64,000 bases of DNA from the NCBI GenBank assembly GCA_930367205.1, contig OV884011.1, forward strand, positions 142,845,937 through 142,909,936. Direction: 5' to 3'. Numbering within the stretch: position 1 is the first letter of the stretch; the number at the start of each line of letters is the position of its first letter. Under the pieces are notes generated by a model, which saw nothing but the letters and a program-made list of their open reading frames with translations, had not been told where the DNA came from and made no database searches. Below, one piece after another: positions 37,697-50,189 of this stretch. Made by a program: the position numbers and the translations under genes. The DNA comes from Acanthosoma haemorrhoidale. Taxonomy: Eukaryota; Arthropoda; Insecta; Hemiptera; Acanthosomatidae.

Positions 37697-39324
37697 CATT
37701 ACATTTCGGCTTTACAACCATAAAATGAGTTAGCGAGAAAACATGAAGTGATGTAATTTTTTGAGTATTTTTCCCAGTTTTAGAGACGAAAAGAGACTAA
37801 CCAAAAATCATACGGCTGTTTTTTGGTGGCAAACCTGTGCTCTGTTAGGCCCTAATTTAAATATTTTGTTGTTAACTGTAGTAGAAAAAGTGATTAGGCC
37901 CAAAATCAGAATAGGGTTTTCAGTTTGGTGAAGATCATAGAACCTATTGGTTCACAGCAGGCATTTAAAGAACTCCGTAGAAAACTTAAGCGGAATAGAA
38001 ATGACAAGAAACGTATGGAAAAAGAAGTAAGAGGAGAAAAAAGAATTTTGGAGAATATCAGTTTGAGGACAATGTGGCTTTGAAGGCAGAATACAATAAC
38101 AAAACTCTATCAGCAAGTGCGCATGGCACGAAATGCTCTGAAATACCAGCTAACACCTGTAAGGAAGGAGTTGGTACCCTACTGATGGACAAGAATAGAA
38201 TTTCGGATTGCCGGAAAAGTTTTCACAAAAAGAAAAATGGCAATTCCCAATAAGAATAAAACCATACCTCTAATAATTTCGAAGTAGAACTAGGTTAAAA
38301 AACAATAGATCCCCATGAGCAGACAGCAAAGATGAGCTTTTTCACTGCATCGGTAACCAACGCGAAATAATCTGAAAACATTTCAGGCAAAACTTCGTTG
38401 ATTTATTAACCGACCTAATCTAGATAAGAAATCTTGCCTTCAGTGCCACCGGTTTGTTCATTAAAAATGATCAGGCTCATACCATTCATGGGTTCTAGGG
38501 ATTTTAATCCTCTGCTATCTTAATCTTCGGGATTCATTAAAGAACTGATTTGACTAATACCACAATTAAAGTTGATAGATCGTTTATTTTCTAACTTTAT
38601 ACCTGCCTTAGACTAGCATATGCCAGTATATATTTATTTCAAAATTATTTCCATTAAATATAAATGTAAGCCTGATAAAATCATTCAAACAGTTATTGCA
38701 ATTGGGGCATACTAGTTATATATAGTAGAATTCTTATAAAAACCATACTAAAATTGGAAAAAATGAATTAAGGGAAATAAATTATTACATAAACGATGTA
38801 ACTTAAAACGTTATTGTTATTGTTTATCTATATAGTGAAAAACACTCTAAAGACGAGCTTATGCCGGTTGGTGTTAGTCAGCTTATCGTTATATCTCTGT
38901 ACATTCTCTTGATTCAATAATTTCTTGCTATTTGCGGGGTTAAGTCCCTATTTAAATATATTTCCTTACTCTTCGTTCGTACTTATGGCTATGTTGGCTT
39001 CCGAGATGTTTTATTTTTATAGATACAGTAAGAATCTCCCATCATAATTTTTGTCTTTTATCGATTTGTTTCCTCAAGGCCAGCAATTTATTTCTTCTTA
39101 AACTTCCACTTTTCGAAATGTATCTCTTAATAAACACGCAAAGAGTAAATAATAAAAATTACTTAGTATTTAATTCGATTTCTCACGTTAGAAAAACCTA
39201 GCGATGGCTTAATTATTTCTTGCCAGTACTTTGTTATTTTCACTTTTCTAAACCCAGCGATTTGTTATATACTCATAGTTTGTATTCTTTTTTTTGTTTT
39301 ATTATATCGATTAGACGTTATTGT
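37697..39324. other. Unassigned stretch with a repeat fragment
   Basis: Holds the repeat at 37890-38000, followed by A-rich sequence to about 38300 that may belong to the same element. Nothing else was recognised. Confidence 0.4.
37890..38000 (+). repeat. Unassigned dispersed repeat, copy 2 (pair with 17765)
   Basis: Matches 17765-17905 in blocks including TTTGGTGAAGATCATAG and AAAGAACTCCGTAGAAAAC. The right flank can be read as KELRRKLKRNRNDKKRMEKE, suggesting a broken coding sequence of an unidentified element. Confidence 0.5.
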
Positions 39325-39605
39325 GATAAAATTAAAATCTGCCTAGTTGGGTAATAAGTAATTGTGATAAATGTTTTCATTTATACCATATTTCCAATTT
39401 TCATTCATACAGCATTTGTAACAGCCCGGAGACCTCCCAAATCCACATGGTTGTCACCTCCCTTGCATGCGAAAGAGAAAGCGGAGGCTTGCGAAGTCCC
39501 CATGCTCTTCCGCCAGCCTCGTCACTAGATAGGAGCCAGTGGAAGCTGACCAAGAGCGCGAGAGCCACACACGCTCAGAACATGATTAGAGAAACTGGCT
39601 TTTGC
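39325..39605 (-). mobile_element. Jockey-like LINE 3' fragment
   Basis: Only the 3' untranslated region is present. The family tail begins at 39325 and the body matches 10980-11150. It is diverged from the other copies and stops near 39605. Confidence 0.75.
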
Positions 39606-39609
39606 TTTT

Positions 39610-41284
39610 GACAAAATTTCTCTGAAGATCATATTTTAATTACTTGCTTTTTATGGTGAATTTTACCTTATTTTATCGCTTCTTATGACGACCGATTTAT
39701 TTTTCTCTGTATTTACTGTTTGCTGTGATGCTTATTTTAAATATATCTTTAGGTCTTCTTTTGTTGGCAAGTTCTCATACCGTCTAGCTTTACATCTAGT
39801 AATAATCTCAATTTTTCAAAGATTGTATCTATCATATATTAATCTGTATAGTGAAGGGTATTTCCTTTCCATCTATTTCTATTTGTCGAGATGAATTCGA
39901 CCTGATTCGTTTCTTTACTATTATTCTCTTCTTCTCTAGTTCAGTGATCTTCGATCGATTTCGCTATCACTAATATACTATTTAGAAGGCATTATATCAA
40001 ATGTTTCGATACCTTAAATACATTACGTATACAGAATGTATAAGTCTGCACACCCATAACATGTAGTCCTATTATGATGTTCCTCCCTAATTCGTACTCT
40101 TTTTAGTGAATATTATATAGATTTGGTGCCCTCAAACATAAAAAAGCTTAGACCAATAAAATAACTTTCAACTGCACACGCATTAACAGTTGTAAAATGA
40201 ACATTTTGACCGTTCTCGAGATGACTGAAGGGTAGATGTTATTTCATAAATGGAGAGGTACAAAATTATCCAAGGAATTTCATAGACTTCTATTTCATAC
40301 TTGATACCCACATCAATGTATGATCGTTAATAATGTGAACTCCTGCATTGTCGGCGCGTTATTTCGACGCTTCTGTGTTAAAGTTTTTCGGTCCCCAAGA
40401 ATTACAACTTTAAACTCTTGACATTGCTGTTTTCAAATCTCGTCAATAAGGATTGTTGATCCATTTAGGATCAAAACATGAACCCGTATTAATACAAATA
40501 TATTTTGATGCAATCAAAAACATGTGGAAATTCGTTTGTGTAACGAGTCCCGATGGTTAAGGAAATTCCAAACAATCGCAAAATGAACCGACATAACTGT
40601 TGAACACATAATTGACCAATACGGAGTAAAAAAAAATACTAATGAATTGATTTAGTCCACTTGCTGAAAAGGCTGATTTTAGGCCGATTACAAGTCGAAT
40701 TTTTCATAAAGACATTTCGTAATGCTCTCTTACAGATACAGTAAAAGAAGATTCCCCATGTAAAATGGTAGTAGAAAACGAAACACCGAAGACATGACTT
40801 TTTCGGCACTCATTCAAACAGGAAATTCAATCACTTTATAGGATACTTTTTAAATCACTGCTAAATATTCGATTTTTTCAACACGTTTCTATGGTATACA
40901 TAATAAAATTCTAAAAAATATCACTAACTACTGGTTAATTAGCTGCGAGCAAGTAATGTTTATTATTGATACAAGCCGTCCGTACACTGGAAGGGATTAA
41001 ATTCTCAGTAAAAGAAGTAAATATGAAGATTACTCTATATCAGACGAGTATGTTGAATGATGATGATGTAGAATTTTAGCAGATGCTTGGGTTATGTACT
41101 AATCTTGAAACTACATTTAGTCCTTCAAAATGACATGGCGAGCTGCCAATGAAATATAATAAATACTGTATATTGTGGATGTCTGGATAGTTTTTATTTA
41201 CTTCTTTGATATTTAAAGACATTTATTTTAGGAATTCAACAACACATTTTTCAAAACAGTTACTTCCAAGTGTTTGAAGCAGGA
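39610..41284. other. Downstream region of gene F
   Basis: AT-rich, without recognisable genes. A minus-strand AATAAA at 41222-41227 lies about 60 bases past the stop of gene F in the same context as for gene E. Confidence 0.45.
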
Positions 41285-44200
41285 TTATTGGCTGGGTTCG
41301 TGTTCATTGTTCTTGCTGAACTTTCCGTTCTCGAATTTGATGCAGTTCAAGTCCTTGCTTACCAACTCCTTTCCTAAGTTGTTGATAGATGCCTTTAAGC
41401 AAGTTTCGATCTTTTTCTGCTGGAGGTTGATGGCCACGTAGTAGATGTCAACGCAGGCTACGAGTGGACCCACCGGATAGCAAAGGTTGCCAACTGTAAC
41501 ACAACAATTTTACCATTTATCTTGTCTAAGCAGTTCTTTTATGCTTGCCATTTAGCAATAACTTAAGTGTATCAGAAGTTCTAGAGAATACAAACTGATG
41601 CAGCCAATACAATTTCTATATGAGTTTATGTATTAATATTTATTTTTTTTTTTTTGACGTCCGTTTATTTATTTAGATGTAAATATGTGTCATAAGTACA
41701 GATTAAAAAGCTTATTTATTTACATACACATCATGGCAACCTGCCTTGTTTTGTTTTGCAATGAACCAAGTTCATTTTAAGTGGTTTACGAGCCGTGTTA
41801 ATATTCGTGGTGGTGTGTGAACCAAGATATTATCTACTATTTGATATGATATCTACTATTTAGAAGAAGAGTAGTGCCGGCACGAAGACATTTAGCCGTT
41901 AAAGAATAAAGTTCATTCAGAAGTGTAAACGTTGGGACATTTAGCCAAATATAACCATGATCATATTGAGTATTGTGTAAACCCATTGTAGAAGATAAAA
42001 GTGGTGGTCAAACAGGATATTTTGCCTGTTCTATGTCATGATGAACCAAGTACATCTTGGGTTTTCATCAATCAAGTTCGCTCCAAATAATGGAGGTAAT
42101 TGCCTGGATATTTTGTGAAAAAGTTTGAGTTTTGGTGGGATTTGTTTCTCCTCCTTATGTAATTCACCTATGACATTTGATTTTACTTGTTTATATGATA
42201 TAAACTGTGGCTTGCATCCATCTTATATCATATATAGACTTAATAGGAGAATGTTGGTGTTTAGCAATAGGGTCATCGCATATCGACTAATTGTTGTCAA
42301 GAGCATTTATCACCGTTTAAGTAAAACGATTTTTTCACTAAGATCCCCGGTCATGATACGTATTTTTTGTAAAGTATTCGTAGTGACTGGGAAGTGAAGA
42401 ACATCAATTAATTAGACTATCCAAACAATTATGTAGGTATAAAACTATTTTATAGTATTTATGTCTGAGATATAACTTCAATTGTCAACTTAGAGCTCAT
42501 GGCAAAGCATGGGCTCCTGTGCAGACGATGTGAGAAAGATATTTGTTTGCAGTTTAAGAGCAACGAAAAGTCATTTCATTTAGGCAGCATTTAGTTCCTG
42601 TTTCTATTGTTTTCAAGTGCACTAGTTTTAATATATTCGTTTTTAATTAATAAATTGCTTTCTTTTTTATATTTGCTTCAGAAATACGTCCTTTATTTTT
42701 TATTATGTTCCAAACCGCTGTATATGACGAGATTGTTTAACTGGTACAGGTTTCTGCAAAAGGCCTATTCATCGAAACATTAATATTAATAATGAAAATT
42801 CATTAAACAAAGATTAATCCTAAACAAAATATTAAGGCTTTCAATTGTTTTTGCATAATATTAACAAAAAGGATTAGAACTAACCAAACTATGTGGGGAG
42901 GCATACGAGGGTGGCCTGAAAAGTTTCCGACCTAACAAAGCTTTTATTTATTTTATTATTGTCGGGTTGCCACTAGGGGAGTGCCTAATCACTCTAGCCC
43001 TGGTGACAAGTGCGGATTGTTGTAGTTATTAACATGGACCATTGTTCCATGTCGGCGTTTAATATCTGACTCCATTTATGCTAGGTATGTGTCCTGACAA
43101 TATACTATGTTCAAGAGAAGAGGTACTTAGGTTTCATGAAGAATAAGACAAGTTTTCAGAGTTCGGGTGGGAGAACAGCAGCGTCACAAGTACAAGTCGT
43201 CAGAGGGTCTGCCAGGAGACTAAAAGTCGGATTGAGAGACTCAGAGGTGGATAACGAGAGACTGGGCTGACGAGGAGCCTAAGAGACGGACTTCCCGGGC
43301 CAGTGGCCCTGGCGTAAAGCATCACCGAGTGAAAGCGGGTGAGGAGACTGAGAGAGTAGTAGACTGAGTGGGATTTAGGGCTAGAAGCCCCGGAATTAAA
43401 TACTGTTCCTGCTTGGTGGGGGAAGCCTCGGCCGACGTGAGGAAATGCACTCACCTGCGACCAATTACGTGCCCCTCGACCCATAAGGGACTGTTTACGA
43501 CTATTTATGGCATGCCAGTTGGCATTATTGCCCACCTGGCTTTTAGGCCGGTAGGTACCTGGCTGTTTTATGGCTGCCCTCTACCGACCCTTTTAGTTTT
43601 ATGACTGCCGGTCCCGAGCAAGATTTATTGCTTAAAACTTTCACCATGATTTACATCTAATTAGAATACATTATATATGCACCAGAGTATAGGGTGATTT
43701 AACACTTATGTAGTTAGCAGTCGCTACAATTATCATCTTCATGTTGAGGTTGAAAATAAATAAACATACTCATACGTTAACCATTATGGCAACGTTATAC
43801 GATCACAATCAATGTTATTAATTAAAACGCCATGTTTGGTGTCTTATAAAAAACATCAGTTAAAGAAATAATTTAAAAATCACAAAGCATTGTCATCTGT
43901 ACAGACATGTATGTTGTCTACTCAAAATGTTTCAATAAACTTAGAAAAATGATACACTAGAAAAAAAATTTATATTTCCTTAGTATCTGACTTTATTACT
44001 AATATTAGGAAAAAAATTAACGTACCAGAAAGTTCTTTTTCAACCAATTGCTTGTCGTTGACGACTAATGCTGCCTTCACTTTCAATTCATTCTTGTTAA
44101 CGTTCAACTTGGCACAGACTGCAACAATTATATATTGGTCATTATTGTAGATAAACAATTTATGTTTTTTTCATTTTAATAAACCACTTAGTTATTTGTT

Positions 44201-44955
44201 ACTAACTTTTATTTTGCTTAGGGAAGCGAATATTTACGCAGCAGGTGGCGACTTCGTCTTCGACAGTGCACAATGGAGCGCGGACTCTCCCTAAATACCA
44301 TTAACATGTCATTATACAATTAACTAATAATATTAGCTATTTATGTTATACAATAATGTATAAGTATCTGAGGTAATGTGAGTAAAGTTACTTTTCAAAG
44401 TTTGAAAGCACTGTTATAATGTGTTACCTCCTACGTTTCTAATCATTGTTGGAAATTTATAAATGCCACTTACCTAAGGTACTTTGATCAGCAAGAGCAA
44501 CTTTGTTGAAACGAATCAGCCTAAAAAAAAATAAATATCACGTAAACAGGGTTTTCTGCACAAGTTTAATGTTTGAAACAAAATGTTATAGGTAAAATAT
44601 GGATTAACGAAAACCATTAAATGTTTTTTGAATTATTTGATTAGGTATGACAAGGAAACTATTAAATCCATCTTCACCGAGCTTGAAACTGACAATAAAG
44701 TCACTAAATATTTATACATATAAAAATACCCTTATTATTACAATGAATTTTTTATAGGGCAATAAAATATCACTATTTATGTTTTTATGAATATTTTTCA
44801 AATTCAAAAACTTTGTTATGATAAAATTACAATCTGTCTTATTGGGCAATAAGTGATTATGAATAATAGAAAAAAAAATTAAGGACTTACCCCTCGGATG
44901 CAGGGACGCTTGTGACAACAAGCAGCACGAAGAATCCAAAAAATGATGAAACCAT
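41285..44955 (-). CDS. Secreted eight-cysteine protein, gene F (complete, 165 aa)
   Basis: Coding exons are 44891-44955, 44474-44520, 44207-44290, 44026-44118 and 41285-41493 (498 bases, 165 codons plus stop), intron phases 2-1-1-1. The signal peptide is MVSSFFGFFVLLVVTSVPA and the linker LIRFNKVALADQSTL. Cysteines are C45, C54-C55, C67, C101, C110, C128 and C147. Exons 1-4 are the same length as in gene E; exon 5 is six bases shorter (C101 to C110 instead of C112). The last intron holds a solo LTR and the second intron a LINE tail. The acceptor before the ATG differs from its paralogues: the ATG is preceded by CAGCA. Promoter and untranslated exon are at 46206-46258. Function unknown. Confidence 0.91.
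42903..42935 (+). mobile_element. Possible mariner-like terminal repeat
   Basis: TACGAGGGTGGCCTGAAAAG followed by TTTCCGACC resembles the outer end of mariner-family elements. No matching inverted repeat or transposase was found, and the solo LTR begins 25 bases further. The call rests on remembered similarity only. Confidence 0.25.
42960..43728. mobile_element. Solo LTR (769 bp), copy 2, inside gene F
   Basis: Begins TGTCGGG and ends CGCTACA, flanked by the 5-bp duplication ATTAT at 42955-42959 and 43729-43733. It shares CTCTAGCCCTGGTGAC, CTGACTCCAT and AGAGTATAGGGT with the copy at 36827. It lies in the last intron of gene F. The overlapping open frames 43200-43535 and 43368-43604 are taken as chance. 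Confidence 0.85.
44816..44866 (-). mobile_element. Very short LINE tail beside exon 1 of gene F
   Basis: About 50 bases match the extreme 3' end of the Jockey-like LINE (compare 10867-10910), including AAAATTACAATCTG and GGCAATAAGT. It lies in the intron between exons 1 and 2 of gene F, some 25 bases from the exon 1 donor and in the same orientation as the gene. Confidence 0.7.
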
Positions 44956-44958
44956 TGC

Positions 44959-46205
44959 TGGAAAAAACAATTGCAATGATTGTACCATTCAATACTTCTT
45001 TTAGTGATTTGTCATTCAAAGATTTTTTTCCATTTTGGTATTAGAAAAGAATGAAAAATATAACCATCACCATAAATCTCAAGGAAACAATAATTGATAA
45101 ATTATTTAGCCAGAATTAATTTTGAGAAGACTATCAAATTAATGATCTCAACTTGTTAATTAATAAGTTTTTGTTATGTTGGTATATTAGTTCTTTGTTT
45201 CGTTAGTTATAATTACAAAAAACCATTGAGTTTTTCAACTGGTAGAACAGGTACTCCGTTATATTGTTTGTAGCTAATTAGTTATTCCTCTCGTTATCTT
45301 TGCCGTGCGAACATTTTTATGGTTTTGTTAGAATTTTAAAGTCCATAAAACTTTAGTTTTTCAGGCAGTCTGCCTGTCTACTATGGTTTTTGTGAGTACC
45401 CTGATCAGGCTAGAGAAATGAACCTTTACACAGTGTACTCATACAAAAAGGGCATACGAAATATACCTACTTCTACGTAATTAGAGTGTTAAATCAGAGT
45501 TAAACACAAATATATTTTTTATTATATTATAATTAGATCGTTTTTTAATGGTCTAAACGTACTGTAATTCCTATTATGTTTTATCAACATCTTATCACAT
45601 CAATCCATTCAAAGTTGCCATAATATGTTTTACGGTTGCCCCATTTTATTTCATTAAAACTAAATATTTTTTTGCTGGCATATTAAGTGCGGCATCAAAT
45701 TAAATATTTCTTAATAAAGGCTTTATTAGACTTTAATCAAAAAAGTAATTAAAACTATCACAAAAACCGGAAATTTCTAAAAAGTACTTTGATGAATTAA
45801 GCTCTAACTACCATCTGTTTAAACAAGATGATGCCTAAATGACTGCCTTCTGAATGTCTTGGAATCTTCGATTGCCTGTAAATCTATATGGCACAGATTT
45901 CGGGTGTCATTTTCAAACAAAAAAATTGTTGATGTCAACAACAACTTACATACCGTTGTTGTGAATTGAAGAAATACAGGGATCACATTAAAGTCTCAAA
46001 GGACGAAAGCACTAATTAATTTAGTTGTGTTGTAAGTGATATGATTAAAATGTGAATAAACCTTTAACGATGAAATCCATATGTCAATTAATTACATAGC
46101 AAATATGTAGTGTTTTCTTACATACAATGTTACCTTACACAAAACGTATTATTTTAAATTACTAAAAAAAGAATATTATTGAACTGTGGGTGAGCTACTT
46201 ACTTG
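44959..46205. other. 5' UTR intron of gene F
   Basis: A 1.25-kb AT-rich intron between the untranslated exon and coding exon 1. No coding sequence or repeat family was recognised in it. Confidence 0.5.
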
Positions 46206-46258
46206 CCTATCGACCTGGTGATGAAGATACAATACTTCCGTGAAATCTCCCTTATATA
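46206..46258 (-). promoter_or_regulatory. Core promoter and 5' UTR exon of gene F
   Basis: On the minus strand TATATAAG (46251-46258) is followed by TTTCACGGAAG and, about 30 bases from the box, TATTGTATCTTC. The exon continues to AGGTCGATAG. As in gene E the next bases are GCAAGT, with a GTAAGT four bases further; either may serve as donor. Confidence 0.7.
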
Positions 46259-46779
46259 CCTATATATTTAGAGATTTGTCAAATATTTGTCTACTGGTTT
46301 GTTTCCCCTAGTTAGGAGTTAATTATTGATTGATGTTTATGAAAACAAATAAAAATGAAATACAAATATTGTTTCAGAACATATTGTGCGTGTGGCATCC
46401 GTCAAATTTACAACGAATATATAAATTTTTATTTTTTATTATTGTATATTATATATATATATCTATATGAATATTATATTTATATACATGTATCGTATTT
46501 ATGTTTAAATACGAGGGCTTACAATAAATAAATGAAAAGTGGGCATGTTTGTAGGTAAAATAAACAAACTCGGTGAGGTTTATTTATTTAAGACAAGATT
46601 GAATTTACAAAAATAAGGATCCATCGTCTTGAAGAATAATGTTTTCCTAAATAAATGAATAAATAAACACACCTAAAATATTCATGTTATGTCTTGGAAT
46701 TAGTTATAATTATATTGAATTCCTCACATTAGATTTGATTATGGATCGACAATTTAAATAACGCCTTAAATAAAAATGA

Positions 46780-47320
46780 AGGGAATGTGTATATAATTAA
46801 GACATTTCCTATCTGCCAACAATCACTGTACCGAAACAACCAACCTCCACCGAGGCTTCCCACACCCCTTAATCCTCTCACACCACCTTCAAGCAGGTAC
46901 TCCTAGTATAAGGATCCGATTAACCTAAATATTCTATATTTTTCCCTCATCCTGAATTTCTAACTAGAGAGCTTAGAAAAAAAAAAAAAAATCTGCCAAC
47001 AGTCACGACCAATATAATGGTATGTTAATAGGTTTAAAGAACAAAAAAAAAAAAAAAAAAGCAAATCAACCCACAGAATCCGAAATGTTCAACTACTTGA
47101 TAATTGTACTTAAACTTTCAACAACTCTCACTACCTTCCTGATTCCACCCGCCTCCTTTAGGCATACCCCACCCTATATCCTTCTCATACATCCTTCAAA
47201 TGGGGGACTCCCCTTAGTGAAAGGCACTCATTAGCCCAAAATAATTTTCCCACATCCTATTTTATAAGTTTGAGAGCTAAGAAAAAAAAAACAAAAAAAC
47301 AACAGCTGGATAGTTTACAG
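46780..47320. repeat. A-tailed low-complexity repeat stretch
   Basis: Two segments end with GAGAGCTTAG or GAGAGCTAAG followed by long A runs (46966-46992 and 47270-47300), with another A run at 47043-47060. The C-rich bodies before them look loosely alike. They may be old A-tailed insertions; family unknown. Confidence 0.4.
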
Positions 47321-47332
47321 TGACTAGTCAGT

Positions 47333-47526
47333 TTAGTCAAGTCACGTATAATGTATATCATTATGCTTGTTTATTTGATTATATAATTTCTATAAAATAA
47401 CAAAACCTGTATATAATGTAGGGATGCTACAGGAAATACAGAATAATTTGTAAATGGATTCACTTGTGGATCTATAATTGTATATAATTATCTGTAAGTT
47501 TAAAGGGGCTATGAAGAAAAAAAAAC
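47333..47526 (+). repeat. Direct repeat ending in poly(A), copy 1
   Basis: Pairs with 47803-47990. Shared blocks include CAGTCACGTATAATG-like sequence, TAACAAAACCTGTATAT, GATGCTACAGGAAATACA and AATTTAAAGGGGCTATGAA followed by an A run. The two copies lie 470 bases apart in the same orientation. Confidence 0.85.
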
Positions 47527-47802
47527 AGCTAGATTCAAAGCCTCTCCCTAGAGAGGTTAAAGAACGCTTACCTGCACCCGTTGCTTGGTGTGCCGTCAGG
47601 TGAGTTCATCCGACAGAGACACATCAAGTTTTTTGACTCGTTGCAGCACCTAACCAACCCAGTGTTTAACATTATGATCTCACCACCCCTCCCGCATCGA
47701 TGGTAACAGACTGTCGGGGAAAAATTAGGTTAAGAATTAGTATGTAAGTTAGTTTTAAGTTTGATCAAAAAGGTGAGCCCAATCACTTTTATTAGTCAGT
47801 TC

Positions 47803-47990
47803 AGTCCAGTCACGTATAATGTGTATCATTATACTTGTTTATTCATTACATATTTTTTTTTTAAATAACAAAACCTGTATATCATGTAGCGATGCTACAG
47901 GAAATACAAAAATAATTTGTGAATAGATTCACCTGAGGATCTATAATTGTATATAATTATCTGTAAATTTAAAGGGGCTATGAAAAAAAA
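47803..47990 (+). repeat. Direct repeat ending in poly(A), copy 2
   Basis: Second copy of the repeat at 47333-47526, differing by scattered substitutions and small length changes in its T and A runs. The A-rich end suggests retroposition or a duplicated LINE tail. The sequence between the copies (47527-47802) was not recognised. Confidence 0.85.
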
Positions 47991-47999
47991 AAAAAAAAT

Positions 48000-50189
48000 C
48001 AAAGCATAAGAAATTTAATGGGAAAATTTCATCAAGTTAAGTTACATTAGTTGTGCTGAACCCTTCATACATTTTATGACACATTTATATGAATTGTTTG
48101 TAAGTACATCAATACAAAAAACTATTTACCACATATACACATTGTCGAATAGCTTTATTTAGCTGTATGAAATTAGGTATTTTTTAAATAACGTTTCATG
48201 TATCCCAACCAGGAGGGCATTGACGGCTAGTCACGTAGGGCTTACCACCTAATTATTGGGACTTTTAGATACATTTAAATCAGACAAGATAATTGATACA
48301 GGAATCTTCATAAAATTAAGGGATTTGTTCAGCGATGAAGGGAATCAATAAATATAGGTAAAATACGCCATATTGTGATCTTTTGTACAGTTGAATCTTT
48401 TAAAAACAGTTATGTTGATACTATACAAATATTTTATTTTTCGAAATTAAAGCAAAGGGTGAAAAGTTACGCTAAGTAGTAAAATAGTAGTAACAAAATC
48501 ATTACACTTACCAACTAATTTCATAATTGGAAATATTTTAATATATTAACAAATAACCATCTTACAAAAAAATTCGTGTCGTTATAAAAAAATAAATACA
48601 TAATTATAACTCTTAATACCGGTGAAAATTCCTTTTTGACGAATTAAGGTGCACACATCTTATTTCATGTATTGATGTTCTATAGTTTTACAGACTTACA
48701 GACTACAGACTTGGGTCCTGAAGCAAGATTTTTGAGGACTTTAAAGAACGTTGCTACAATTTCGTGAGAGCTCTTAATTTCTAGAGCTTATGCTTAAAGC
48801 TTGATTTTAGGAACCATGAAGGTTTTGTCATTTATGATCTCCAGCCCTTAGTAAATATTTTATCAACCTTGCTTATTGGTTTATAGTAAAGGTTAACCGA
48901 GATTTGTGCCAATCGCTAGAAAATAGTTTTGGTTAACCTTCGTCTTATGCAATGAATCCACGTTCGTTTGCTTGTAGCGAGAGCGTGAAGTGGAATAAAT
49001 TTCAATTCACAGTCAAATACTTGTTTGCGTAATTGGATTTGCGTCACATGACCTAATTAAATAATCATTAACTACTTGTTGCTATTTAATTATGCACAAA
49101 TATTGACATTGTTTGAATAAAGATTAAACATTTGCATAAATTAAAATTGCTGAAGAAGAGACAGCATGAAACTCTTGTAAAAAAACACTATCGGAGTATT
49201 AAAAACATCAAGCGCATTTGATTATTTCAATGAAAAGTCTTGAGATTTTTTATATGAAATATTTCCAAAAAGGTAAACTTGTTCTTATACAAGTTCGCTT
49301 AGATTGGGGGAAATATTAGACTAGGGTCTAAAAATAAAGAAATTATGAATGTAATCTATGTTTTTAAATTTTAATTTAAAAAAAAAAGTAAATTAAGGGA
49401 GCACTTCGATCTTTTCTTAAACCTCAAACATTACTTCTGCAGTACAGTATTTCTCACGTATATCTCGCGATCTTCTAGAAATTAATAGCAATGTAACAAT
49501 TGCATAACTATTGATATAACTGCAATACTTTGAATAATTTTATCTTTGTCATTGAATAAAATAAATTATAATAATTAACGAACAATAAAAAAATTAGCTG
49601 AGAGCCTGGGGGGGGGGGGTGGTCATCTATCACTGATCCGATAGCACGTCTAATTCACTAACTCAGAAAATTTTTATAAAAAAGCTTTTTCTGAAGGTGA
49701 ACCTTATCAGATGGTTCACGTGATGCTAGCCAGAATTTCAAATTGGCAATATGAAAATTTTGCCATAACGAGTGGAGCTTAATTACTTATTAATTATTCT
49801 TGAATTAGAGAAATTAGAGGGATAAATCATACTAGAACAAAAAAAGACAGGAAGTCGTGTTGGCTAATAGCTAATGCAACCCACCCTACCAGTTAACCCT
49901 GTGGATCTGAGCTTGATGTCATATTTTGCCATATTACAGGCATATTCTGATCGATTATCAAGAGATTAAGGAGGAGCAGAGATCGTGTGCCATCCCATCT
50001 CCTCTTTTCTTTCTGGCTCCCTTGCCAATTAAGAAGAAGCAAAATGTGCAATACGCACTTTCCGGGGTCCCGAATAATGCGTCATTATGAGTATATTTGA
50101 TCGATCCTCATGCTAACCAATTATCTCATTATTTATTGTTATTTTTATAGATCTCTTTTAAGCATATTTTCTAATTTTACAGACACAGA
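48000..50189. other. Unassigned stretch
   Basis: AT-rich sequence with a G run near 49610-49619. I see no gene, family exon or repeat that I can name. Confidence 0.45.

Noticed and set aside
43200..43604. Overlapping 111- and 78-codon frames
   Set aside because: They lie inside the solo LTR at 42960-43728 on opposite strands and have no recognisable domain.
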